NCBI GenBank assembly: GCA_964384595.1
Contig: CAYLLY010000118.1
Span: 1-6,396 of the forward strand
Direction: 5' to 3'
DNA length: 6,396 nt
Origin: SCTG01 sp964384595
GTDB taxonomy: Bacteria > Nitrospirota > Nitrospiria > Nitrospirales > NS-4
Shown here: positions 1 through 5,904 of the stretch, in pieces
How positions within the stretch are numbered: position 1 is the stretch's first letter
How the letters are laid out: each line of letters starts with the position of its first letter
Position numbers and translations under genes: made by a program
Notes under the pieces: model-generated
The model's input: the letters and a program-made list of their open reading frames with translations, nothing else
The model's database searches: none
Told to the model about the DNA's origin: nothing

Positions 1-123
1 GATATGTTGGATGGGTTGGTGGCCCATTTCTACGCCTGCGCCAACTGCGGCCGGCGGGAAGAGGCCGAGCATTGCATCCGGCCCATGCATACGGCTGAAG
101 TCGGCGGCGCTTCCCGTTCCTGA
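1..123 (+). CDS. 3' end of an unidentified gene with a Cys/His-rich tail (partial)
   Basis: Frame 1 is open from the window edge to a TGA at 121-123, giving 40 visible residues. About three quarters of the codons end in G or C, which fits the coding style of the downstream genes. The visible tail contains FYACANCGRREEAEHC followed by a histidine a few residues later (CxxC, then HC, then MH), a spacing that could bind a metal such as zinc, although this is inference. An ATG at 4-6 could in principle start a 39-residue peptide, but no upstream sequence is visible to judge this, and a C-terminal fragment of a longer gene is simpler. I do not recognise the family. No clear terminator follows the stop before the promoter at 177. 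Confidence 0.5.
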   Translation, partial: DMLDGLVAHFYACANCGRREEAEHCIRPMHTAEVGGASRS

Positions 124-176
124 TAGACGACTCCCCGTTGTCGCTCCGTTCTTCCCTCTAGCGGTTCCCCCCAGGA

Positions 177-205
177 TTGACACCTTGATGAGGCGGGTGT
201 AGCAT
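177..205 (+). promoter_or_regulatory. Sigma70-type promoter
   Basis: A perfect -35 hexamer TTGACA (177-182) is separated by exactly 17 bp from TAGCAT (200-205), which keeps the first, second, fifth and sixth bases of the -10 consensus. Transcription would begin near 211-213, immediately before the AAGGAGG ribosome binding site. It lies just downstream of the preceding gene's stop and points toward the short ORF and the terminator at 524-560. This is the best promoter I can see in the window. Confidence 0.72.
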
Positions 206-213
206 CGTTCCGA

Positions 214-246
214 AAGGAGGAGGTGTTCTATGGAAGACCTTACTCC
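214..246 (+). promoter_or_regulatory. Strong ribosome binding site that can fold into a hairpin
   Basis: AAGGAGG (214-220) is close to a perfect anti-16S match and sits 9 nt before the ATG at 230, so it favours that start over the GTG at 223, which is only 2 nt away. The same bases can pair downstream: GGAG (216-219) with CTCC (243-246) and AGGT (221-224) with ACCT (237-240). The start codon would then lie in the 12-nt loop (225-236). The pairing is read from the sequence; a regulatory role is inference. Confidence 0.5.
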
Positions 247-328
247 CCCGGACCATGTACGCCCGCCGACGGCGGCGCCTCTCTCGCCACGGTGGGTCTT
301 CCGCGCGGTGCCGAGTCGCCTCGCATAA
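230..328 (+). CDS. Small proline-rich ORF, possible leader peptide (32 aa)
   Basis: ATG at 230 lies 9 nt after a near-perfect AAGGAGG site and about 18 nt after the predicted transcription start; TAA is at 326-328. The peptide is rich in proline and arginine, with two PP pairs near the N-terminus (LTPPDHV and VRPPTAA), then LSPRW, and no cysteine, signal peptide or membrane segment. Consecutive prolines are known to slow ribosomes that depend on EF-P. That would suit a leader peptide whose translation controls folding of the downstream hairpins and the terminator ahead of ftsK, but this is inference. About 72 percent of codons end in G or C, compatible with coding but not decisive at this length. 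I recognise no family. The alternative is that the ORF is fortuitous within a non-coding RNA. Confidence 0.38.
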   Translation: MEDLTPPDHVRPPTAAPLSPRWVFRAVPSRLA

Positions 329-503
329 GCCTTCAGTCCGGTGCTTCTAGGCACGAGATCGCCGCGGCGATCGCAAAGGACGAGGCTGAACAAGAGACAC
401 CCCGGCAAGGGGTAAAGGCGCCCGGTTCGTATCACCGACGGAAGCGTGCCACTCTCCGCTGAAGGCAGGTACCACACAACAAGGCGAGTCCATCATGATT
501 AGA

Positions 504-520
504 TGGCGCCCCAAGCGCCA
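504..520 (+). other. Short perfect hairpin just before the terminator
   Basis: TGGCGC (504-509) pairs with GCGCCA (515-520) around the 5-nt loop CCCAA. It ends 3 nt before the terminator stem, and the two loops are similar (CCCAA and CCAAA). It may be part of the 3' domain of the short transcript, or stack on the terminator. Confidence 0.4.
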
Positions 521-523
521 CGG

Positions 524-560
524 CGGGCCACTTCCCCAAAGGAAGTGGCCCGTTTCGTTT
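524..560 (+). terminator. Strong intrinsic (Rho-independent) terminator
   Basis: CGGGCCACTTCC (524-535) and GGAAGTGGCCCG (541-552) form a perfect 12-bp stem around the loop CCAAA, followed by TTTCGTTT (553-560). The T-tract is on the plus-strand side only, so it ends plus-strand transcription coming from the promoter at 177. It lies 62 nt before the ftsK start, so ftsK needs read-through, regulated antitermination, or its own promoter. Confidence 0.85.
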
Positions 561-603
561 ACGCCCCCATGTACAGTGGAAGCATTGATCTCTCGCCACT
601 CCA

Positions 604-609
604 TATGGT
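604..609 (+). promoter_or_regulatory. Weak -10-like element upstream of ftsK
   Basis: TATGGT (604-609) is the only reasonable -10-like hexamer close to ftsK between the terminator and the gene. No good -35 lies at the proper distance: TTGATC at 585-590 is only 13 bp away. If used, transcription would start around 615-617, leaving ftsK with almost no leader, which would fit the missing Shine-Dalgarno sequence. Nothing else is evident in 561-621. Confidence 0.2.
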
Positions 610-621
610 AGCCTCCCCGTT

Positions 622-3045
622 ATGGCCGCTGCCGGTGCCACCAAAAGCGGTGCGGCGGAAAACCGACATGAGATGGTGGGGGTGGTCTTTCTCACCATGG
701 CTCTCTTGCTCGGGCTTTCGCTGCTGTCCTACTCGCCCCGCGACCTGCTGCTGTCCGAAGAGTCTTTCCATTCCGAGTCCATAGACAACTGGATCGGCAA
801 GGTCGGGATGACGCTGGCCGTTGGTGTATTTTCGGCTGTCGGCGGGGGGGCGTATCTCCTGCCGGTTGCCTTGGGCGTGCTGGGGTTCCGTTGTTTCCTG
901 CGCGGGGGGATGGCCATCACCATTCGCAGCGCGGGAGGCTTCACGGTGCTGCTCCTGTTTCTCTCCATGCTGCTGGCGCTCCGCCTGCGCGGCATCCCAA
1001 CGGTGGGAAGCGGATGGGTGCAGCTCGGCCTCGCCGGTGGCCATGTCGGCGGATTCCTCAGCGAGCTGCTCGTGGCCTACTTCGCCCCTGTGGGCGCGCA
1101 CATCGTCGTCATCGCAGGCTTGCTGCTCTCCGTCCTTGTCGCGACCCCCGTGTCGCTGGTGACGATCGCGCAGCAGGCCGCCGAGAGCGCGGCGACACTG
1201 CGCGAATGGGCGCAGGAACGGTGGACGCAGTTTCGTGCCCGATCGGCTGCGAAGCCTCGTAAGCCCAAGGAACGCGCGGTCAAGATCATCCGGGCCGAGC
1301 CGGTCGTGCCGGCCGGCGAGGCTGTCGGCGAGCGCAGTACTGCCGAAGTCGGTCTCCTGGAGATCCCGCAGGAGGCGGGGGCCGTTCCCGCCGCCCAGCC
1401 GGAACGCCGCCGTCGGCGGAAGAGCCCGCGGCGCGAAGAACTCCCCGAGCAAGTGCTGCTCCCCGAAGTGGTCGGTGGTGGGCCCGGGTACGTGTTGCCG
1501 GATCCGGTGCTACTGCTCGGCGACCCCGCGACGACGGTGGAGCGGCTCAGCGACGAGGAGATACGCGCGCAGGCCCAGATTCTGACCCAGGCGCTGGCGA
1601 ATTTCGGAATCAACGGCCAGGTGATTCAGACGCACGTCGGCCCCGTCGTGACCATGTACGAATTCGAGCCGGCGCCCGGCGTCAAGGTGGCCCGCATCGT
1701 GAACCTTGCAGACGATCTGGCGCTGGCCCTCAAGGCGGTCAGCATCCGCATCGTGGCGCCCATTCCGGGGAAATCGGTGGTCGGTATCGAAGTGCCGAAT
1801 CCGCGGCGCGACGACGTGACGCTGAAGGCGATCGTCCTGAGCGAGTCCTACAAGACGTCGCGGTCGCCCTTGAAGCTCGCGCTGGGGAAGGACATCTTCG
1901 GGACGCCCATCGTCGCCGACCTGCGCGGGATGCCGCACCTGCTCGTCGCGGGTGCGACAGGGTCGGGCAAAAGCGTCGGGCTCAACACCATGATCCTGAG
2001 CATCCTCTTCGCGGCCAAGCCGGACGAGGTGAAGTTCCTGATGATTGATCCCAAGATGCTCGAGCTCACGGAGTACGAGGGGATCGCCCATCTGTGGCGG
2101 CCGGTGATCACGGAGCCCAAAGCCGCCGCGCGCGGGCTCATGCTGGCCGTCAAGGAAATGGATCGCCGGTACAAGCTGATGGCCGAGTACGGGGCCCGTA
2201 ACATCGACGCGTACAACCGCGTCGTGGCGGAAGCCCAGGGTGTGCCGCCGCCTCAACCCGTCGACATTCCGACAGAGGCCGAAGTCGTTGCGGGAACGGA
2301 GCCGGAGCCGGCGTATCTGTCCGAGGAAGACCGGCTGTCGGCCGGTGAAACGACGGAGCCGGCCGGTCCGGACCGCACGACGCCCCCGACGCCGCTGCCG
2401 TACCTGGTCATCGTCATCGACGAGCTGGCCGACCTCATGATGGTGGCGGCCAAGGACGTGGAAGACTCCATCGCCCGGCTGGCCCAGATGGCCCGGGCCG
2501 CCGGCATCCACCTCATTCTGGCCACGCAACGGCCCTCCGTGGATGTCCTGACCGGTATCATCAAGGCGAACTTTCCGGCGCGCATCGCCTTTCAAGTGGC
2601 GTCGAAGACCGATTCACGCACCATTCTTGATCAGAACGGGGCGGACCAGCTACTGGGCCGCGGGGACATGCTGTATCTCGCGACCGGCACGGGCAAGCTG
2701 ACCCGCGTGCACGGCGCCTACGTCCCGGACGGCGACCTCAAAAAAGTAGTGGACTTCGTCACGGCCCAGGGCGGGCCGGCGTATAGCGAAGAAGCGGTCG
2801 CGGCGGAAGCGGAAGGACGGGGCGATTCCGGCGAAGGCGACGAGATGTACGAGCAGGCCAAGGAGATCGTCATCGGCACCGGCCAGGCGTCGGCGTCCTT
2901 CCTGCAGCGCCGGATGCGCATCGGCTACCCCCGCGCCGCCCGCATGATCGAGATGATGGAGCAGGACGGCATCGTCGGGGGCATGTCGCGGGACGGCCGC
3001 CGTGAGGTGCTCGTCAAGCGCGTCGGCGTGGACGAAGGCCTATGA
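622..3045 (+). CDS. ftsK: DNA translocase FtsK
   Basis: An 807-residue septal ATPase that pumps chromosomal DNA toward dif during division and activates XerCD recombination. The N-terminus has four or five hydrophobic segments (about 18-37, 62-90, 104-122, 158-180). A basic, proline-containing linker (about 185-285) is much shorter than in E. coli. The alpha/beta motor follows: Walker A GATGSGKS (444-451), MIDPKMLEL, Walker B VIDELADLMM (D600, E601), ATQRPSVDV (634-642) and SRTILDQNGADQLLGRGDM (665-683). The gamma winged helix spans about 740-807 and contains RIGYPRAARMIE. Between the alpha/beta segment ending DAYN (532) and PYLVIVIDE (593) is a roughly 60-residue acidic, Pro/Glu-rich insertion, longer than the approximately 34 residues of E. 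coli. ATG 622 is chosen because an in-frame stop lies at 586-588; it has no Shine-Dalgarno sequence, and ATG 673 is a less likely alternative. The stop overlaps the lolA start. Confidence 0.97.
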   Translation: MAAAGATKSGAAENRHEMVGVVFLTMALLLGLSLLSYSPRDLLLSEESFHSESIDNWIGKVGMTLAVGVFSAVGGGAYLLPVALGVLGFRCFLRGGMAITIRSAGGFTVLLLFLSMLLALRLRGIPTVGSGWVQLGLAGGHVGGFLSELLVAYFAPVGAHIVVIAGLLLSVLVATPVSLVTIAQQAAESAATLREWAQERWTQFRARSAAKPRKPKERAVKIIRAEPVVPAGEAVGERSTAEVGLLEIPQEAGAVPAAQPERRRRRKSPRREELPEQVLLPEVVGGGPGYVLPDPVLLLGDPATTVERLSDEEIRAQAQILTQALANFGINGQVIQTHVGPVVTMYEFEPAPGVKVARIVNLADDLALALKAVSIRIVAPIPGKSVVGIEVPNPRRDDVTLKAIVLSESYKTSRSPLKLALGKDIFGTPIVADLRGMPHLLVAGATGSGKSVGLNTMILSILFAAKPDEVKFLMIDPKMLELTEYEGIAHLWRPVITEPKAAARGLMLAVKEMDRRYKLMAEYGARNIDAYNRVVAEAQGVPPPQPVDIPTEAEVVAGTEPEPAYLSEEDRLSAGETTEPAGPDRTTPPTPLPYLVIVIDELADLMMVAAKDVEDSIARLAQMARAAGIHLILATQRPSVDVLTGIIKANFPARIAFQVASKTDSRTILDQNGADQLLGRGDMLYLATGTGKLTRVHGAYVPDGDLKKVVDFVTAQGGPAYSEEAVAAEAEGRGDSGEGDEMYEQAKEIVIGTGQASASFLQRRMRIGYPRAARMIEMMEQDGIVGGMSRDGRREVLVKRVGVDEGL

Positions 3046-3731
3046 CCCGGCGCAGGGTCGCCTGGGGACTCGCCCTGGCGACGTTCGTGATCGGCGTCGG
3101 TCTTCCCGGTGCCGCGCAGGCCGGCGACCCCGTCAAGGACCTGGTAAAGAAGGTCGAGGCCCGCTACCAGAAGACCACCGACCTCACCGCCGAGTTCGCG
3201 CAGACCACGTCCGTCAGAGGCTTTGCGTCCGCCATTAAATCGGCCGGCCGGGTCTATCTCAAACGCCCCGGCAAGCTCCGGTGGGACTATCTGGAGCCCA
3301 CGCTCGAGCAGATCTTCGTGGACAACGACAAGGTCCAGTTCTACATTCCCGAGCACAAACAGGTGCTGAACGGGCAGCTCTCCAAAATGACCAACTCGCA
3401 GGCTCCCCTCCAGCTCCTCCAGGGCATCGGCCGGCTGGACGAGCACTATCTGGTCGCGATCGCGCCGGGCGGCGCGAAGGGCGCCGGCGGGCTCCCGCTC
3501 CTGAGCCTCACGCTTCCGGAGGGCGGGCCCGACCAGCCGCGCATCGTCGTCGAGGTGGACGCGGCGACCCACTTCCTGCGCCGGGTCGAGCTGCACGACG
3601 TCAACGGCAACGTGTCCACGTTCACGTTCAGCGGGATGAAGGCGAACACCGGCCTGAAGGACGCGCTGTTCGTGTTCACCGTGCCGACGGGCGTGGAAGT
3701 CATCACCGCCCCCACGCTGGCCCCACCCTAG
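3042..3731 (+). CDS. lolA: Outer-membrane lipoprotein carrier protein LolA
   Basis: A 229-residue periplasmic carrier that receives lipoproteins from the LolCDE ABC transporter at the inner membrane and takes them to the outer membrane. Residues 1-27 form a Sec signal peptide (MTRRR, a hydrophobic core, then AQA before GD). The mature part matches LolA in order: ARYQKTTDLTAEFAQT (41-55), GRVYLKRPGKLRWDY (69-83, corresponding to the GDLWVKRP region of E. coli LolA), EQIFVDNDKVQFYIPE, and the C-terminal LKDALFVFTVPTGVEV. A Gly/Ala/Pro-rich stretch in the middle (IAPGGAKGAGGLP) is an extra loop, and the tail ends in a few prolines. The ATG overlaps the ftsK stop as ATGA, indicating translational coupling; only a weak GAAGG precedes it. 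ftsK-lolA adjacency is also found in E. coli (lrp-ftsK-lolA-rarA). Confidence 0.92.
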   Translation: MTRRRVAWGLALATFVIGVGLPGAAQAGDPVKDLVKKVEARYQKTTDLTAEFAQTTSVRGFASAIKSAGRVYLKRPGKLRWDYLEPTLEQIFVDNDKVQFYIPEHKQVLNGQLSKMTNSQAPLQLLQGIGRLDEHYLVAIAPGGAKGAGGLPLLSLTLPEGGPDQPRIVVEVDAATHFLRRVELHDVNGNVSTFTFSGMKANTGLKDALFVFTVPTGVEVITAPTLAPP

Positions 3732-3741
3732 GCGATCGTCG

Positions 3742-4131
3742 ATGCCCTGGACCGCCAAGTGGATCGCCGCCATCATCGGGACGTTCGTCGTTCTGGTGGT
3801 CGCCGACCGTATCTGGTACGTGAAGGAAATGAAGGCCCTGGCGGGCGCGCTCGGCGTGGAATGGTCCAAGATCGAACGGCGCGGCACCTTTCCCTACGAG
3901 CACTACAGAAAAGTGGTGCATTACGGCATGGCGCGGGAAGAAGCGCGGAAGATTATGGCCCACTATTCCAGCGTGGAAGAGAAGCAGTACGGACAGTATC
4001 TGTACGAAACGTTTTATTATCGCTTTGGGGCCCTGAGCCGCCACGGCGTCCGGCTCGAGTACGACCAGTTCGGCCGCGTCCGCAAAGTCGACGATGCCCC
4101 GCCGGTGCCCCCGCAGGACTTCTCCAAGTAG
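3742..4131 (+). CDS. Membrane-anchored hypothetical protein, BamE/SmpA-OmlA-like pattern
   Basis: A 129-residue protein starting 10 nt after the lolA stop, so probably the third gene of the same operon. Residues 7-25 form one hydrophobic segment (WIAAIIGTFVVLVV), most likely an uncleaved inner-membrane anchor with the rest in the periplasm. The protein has no cysteine, so it is not a lipoprotein. The soluble part has HYGMAREEARKIM (60-72), YLYETFYYRFG (86-96) and RLEYDQFGRVRKVDD (104-118). A G-M-x-R/K-E helix, then a Tyr-rich strand, then a strand ending in D-x-x-G-R-V is the layout of the SmpA/OmlA (BamE) fold. This is my reading by eye, not a homology result. The C-terminus is a short Pro-rich tail. 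The start has no good ribosome binding site, so translation may be coupled to lolA. Its role in the envelope is inferred from context. Confidence 0.8.
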   Translation: MPWTAKWIAAIIGTFVVLVVADRIWYVKEMKALAGALGVEWSKIERRGTFPYEHYRKVVHYGMAREEARKIMAHYSSVEEKQYGQYLYETFYYRFGALSRHGVRLEYDQFGRVRKVDDAPPVPPQDFSK

Positions 4132-4192
4132 ATCGCGCGCACTACTAGCCCCTTTCGCATCCCTTTGGCGGGGTGTTAGAGTAGGTCTTGCT

Positions 4193-4200
4193 GGTGGGGG
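4193..4200 (+). promoter_or_regulatory. Ribosome binding site that sets the start at 4209
   Basis: GGTGGGGG (4193-4200) lies 8 nt before ATG 4209, which begins a clean signal peptide. It supports that start over the in-frame TTG at 4188 and over the out-of-frame ATG at 4204. In the rest of the gap (4132-4192) I see only a lone -10-like TAGAGT (4177-4182) without a convincing -35, and no strong terminator. Confidence 0.5.
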
Positions 4201-4208
4201 CTCATGCG

Positions 4209-5858
4209 ATGCGCCGTGTTGTTTTCGTCATTTCTGGATTCGCGGTATGCACCGTGCTGGGGCTTGGGCCGCTCGATTTGGCGCATGCCGCGCCGGTTTC
4301 GAAAAAGAGCAAACCGTCGCCGGCGCTCGCCGCCGCGCAGCGGTACGCCGAGGCGGTCGCGTCCGGCGATCGCGTCGCGGCCGGCCGTCTGGACTTTGCC
4401 TGCCAGTTGGGCATGGTGTCGGCCGGATCCGCCCCGCTGAAGACGTTCCCCCCCGATTCCGATCCGGTCTACGCGCGGTGCTGGGAGGGGCTGGCGAAGG
4501 CCCACGCGACGGCGGTGGAGCAGCACGATCAAAGCGTGAGCGAGCTGTGGCCGGGCAAGGGAGTCCTGGTGTTCTTCAACGAGGACCTCGCCGAGTACGC
4601 GCCGTCCTTTTTCGTGATGGACCGGCTCGGGCTGTCGCCTCCGGCCGGCGGCCTCAAGATCGAATCCCTCAACAGCGCGCCGTTGCCGGCCGCGTCGTTT
4701 CGGATACGTGGAGGAGCCCCGCTGGTCGAAGCGCAGGCCGCGGTGGTCAAGCTCGGAGTGACCTACAAGGATCCGCTGACGTCGCCGGTCGCCTATGCGC
4801 CCAGCGAGGACCTTGTGACGAGGAAGGCGAAAAAAGCGCGCCTGGCGCTGAAGGGGGTGACCGTCAAGTGGGTGGTGCTGACGGGGCTCCGGAGGCTCGG
4901 GTTCCCCGGCGATGCGGCGGTGCTCAACCTGCCGGTGGCGGGCGCCGACGGCGCGACGGTGCCGTTTGTGACCGAGCGGGGCGGCTATCTCCACGACACG
5001 CGCGTGTGGTGGAACCCCGCCGACGTTGCGGGCGTGCTGAACGCCGCGGTCACTCGGGCCTCGCAGTTGCCGGAGCAGCGCGACCGCTTCGCGATGCTCA
5101 ACCGGGTGTTGCTCATCGATCCGGTCCAGCCTCATGCCTTGACGGTGCTTTCACGCGAACTCTACCGCACGCTTCTGAACGCCGGGGCGGCCGCCCACAA
5201 GGTGCCGCTCGGCGATGCGGCCCTGGCCGCCCGCTTCAACGAATTGTATTGGAACGCGTACGCGCAGTCGGCGCGAACGGAGATCGCCGAGGCGATGTAT
5301 CTGACCAACCGCGCTCAGCCGACGCCGGCGGATTATCTCTACCGGATGCTCCCCGCCATGGAAAAGCTGGCAAGAACCAGTCCCGAAGATCGCGAGAACC
5401 GCTTTCGGCTGGGGATCGCGTATCGCTGGAACAATGACCAGGATGCGGCCGCCGCCACGCACGAAAGTCTCTTGCAGGAGATTCCGAAGGAGCAGGCCCC
5501 GGCGCGTGTGCGGGCAATGCTGGAACTGTCCTGGACAATCATCACGAGGGTGGCCTGGAACCGCGACTATGCGGATCCCGCCATCGAGGCGGCGTACCAG
5601 CAGGCGGAAGAGGCCTTCAAGCTCACGGACCGCCCGCTCGACAAGTTCACGGCCGCCTATACGATGGCCTACAGCCTGGCGTTCGCGCCGCACCGCGACA
5701 ATACGAAGATGCTGGAGCTGTTGACCGAAGCGCGCCGCTGGTACCAACAGGTACCGGGCTCGACGCCGGAGTCCTGGCGGTACCTGCTCCAGTTCGACAC
5801 GCTCAAGGGCGTCATCGAAGCCGACCCCGCCTTCAAGCCGCTGCTGGCCGCGTCGTAA
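4209..5858 (+). CDS. Predicted exported TPR-like protein of unknown function
   Basis: A 549-residue protein from ATG 4209. Residues 1-27 are a Sec signal peptide (MRRVVFVISGF, a hydrophobic core, then AHA before AP), so it should act in the periplasm or outside. The N-terminal mature part (about 30-115) is Ala-rich and helical, with ALAAAQRYAEAVASGDRVAA. It holds the only two cysteines of the mature chain, C65 and C91, a possible disulfide. The middle (about 115-280) is a mixed domain I do not recognise. The C-terminal half (about 280-549) reads as helical repeats of TPR style, for example RFRLGIAYRWNNDQDAAAA and MLELLTEARRWYQQVPG, and ends with IEADPAFKPLLAAS, a type of ending common in TPR proteins. 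No catalytic motif is visible. It follows the ftsK-lolA group after a 77-nt gap and converges on the next gene. Its function is unknown; a scaffold or binding role is only a guess. Confidence 0.85.
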   Translation: MRRVVFVISGFAVCTVLGLGPLDLAHAAPVSKKSKPSPALAAAQRYAEAVASGDRVAAGRLDFACQLGMVSAGSAPLKTFPPDSDPVYARCWEGLAKAHATAVEQHDQSVSELWPGKGVLVFFNEDLAEYAPSFFVMDRLGLSPPAGGLKIESLNSAPLPAASFRIRGGAPLVEAQAAVVKLGVTYKDPLTSPVAYAPSEDLVTRKAKKARLALKGVTVKWVVLTGLRRLGFPGDAAVLNLPVAGADGATVPFVTERGGYLHDTRVWWNPADVAGVLNAAVTRASQLPEQRDRFAMLNRVLLIDPVQPHALTVLSRELYRTLLNAGAAAHKVPLGDAALAARFNELYWNAYAQSARTEIAEAMYLTNRAQPTPADYLYRMLPAMEKLARTSPEDRENRFRLGIAYRWNNDQDAAAATHESLLQEIPKEQAPARVRAMLELSWTIITRVAWNRDYADPAIEAAYQQAEEAFKLTDRPLDKFTAAYTMAYSLAFAPHRDNTKMLELLTEARRWYQQVPGSTPESWRYLLQFDTLKGVIEADPAFKPLLAAS

Positions 5859-5904
5859 CGGCACTACTTCTGTTTGGCGATGATCCGGTCTAGAGGCGAA
5901 GATT

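Larger units (their letters stand above)
212..560 (+). ncRNA. Candidate short structured transcript (small RNA or leader)
   Basis: A good promoter and a strong intrinsic terminator bound a stretch of about 350 nt without a convincing large gene. It is rich in self-complementary segments: CCGCC/GGCGG at 263-275, GTGC/GCAC at 341-354, the palindrome GATCGCCGCGGCGATC at 357-372, ACCCC/GGGGT at 399-413, CGGT/ACCG at 423-437, TGGCGC/GCGCCA at 504-520, and the terminator stem. I compared it by eye with the conserved motifs of RNase P RNA, tmRNA, SRP RNA, 6S RNA and the common riboswitches (cobalamin, TPP, glycine, SAM, fluoride) and found no match. It may be an undescribed small RNA, or an mRNA leader carrying the 32-codon ORF. 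High G+C content makes chance hairpins frequent, so the structure argument alone is weak; the promoter plus terminator is the stronger evidence. Confidence 0.42.

Noticed and set aside
223..462. 79-codon ORF starting at GTG 223, overlapping the 32-codon ORF, possibly joined to it by a -1 frameshift at the C-run near 245-249
   Set aside because: The GTG is only 2 nt from the ribosome binding site, the codon choice is poor, and no proper slippery heptamer with a following structure is evident.
212..560. RNase P RNA, tmRNA, SRP RNA, 6S RNA or a common riboswitch
   Set aside because: I looked for the conserved motifs (for example GAGGAAAGTCCGGGC, the tmRNA 3' T-arm and CCA end, the SRP GGAAG loop context, the B12 box) and found only partial chance resemblances.
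495..611. 38-codon ORF from ATG 495 with an AAGGCGAG-like site upstream
   Set aside because: It runs straight through the strong terminator stem and its composition is dictated by the hairpins, so it is unlikely to be translated.
559..1452. Long minus-strand ORF opposite the ftsK N-terminus
   Set aside because: This is a typical antisense shadow in G+C-rich coding DNA. Its product is low-complexity Arg/Gly/His-rich with no domain, and ftsK is certain.
1510..2595. 361-codon minus-strand ORF opposite the FtsK motor domain
   Set aside because: It is a shadow of the highly conserved ftsK coding frame; the product is rich in H, R, D and G with no recognisable family.
4188..4208. TTG 4188 as the start of the exported protein (556 residues)
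   Set aside because: ATG 4209 has a spaced GGTGGGGG site and gives a standard signal peptide directly; the extension would cover that ribosome binding site.
4094..5437. 447-codon plus-strand ORF overlapping the exported TPR-like gene
   Set aside because: It is an Arg/Gly/Ala-rich alternate frame of the 4209-5858 gene, without a ribosome binding site or domain.
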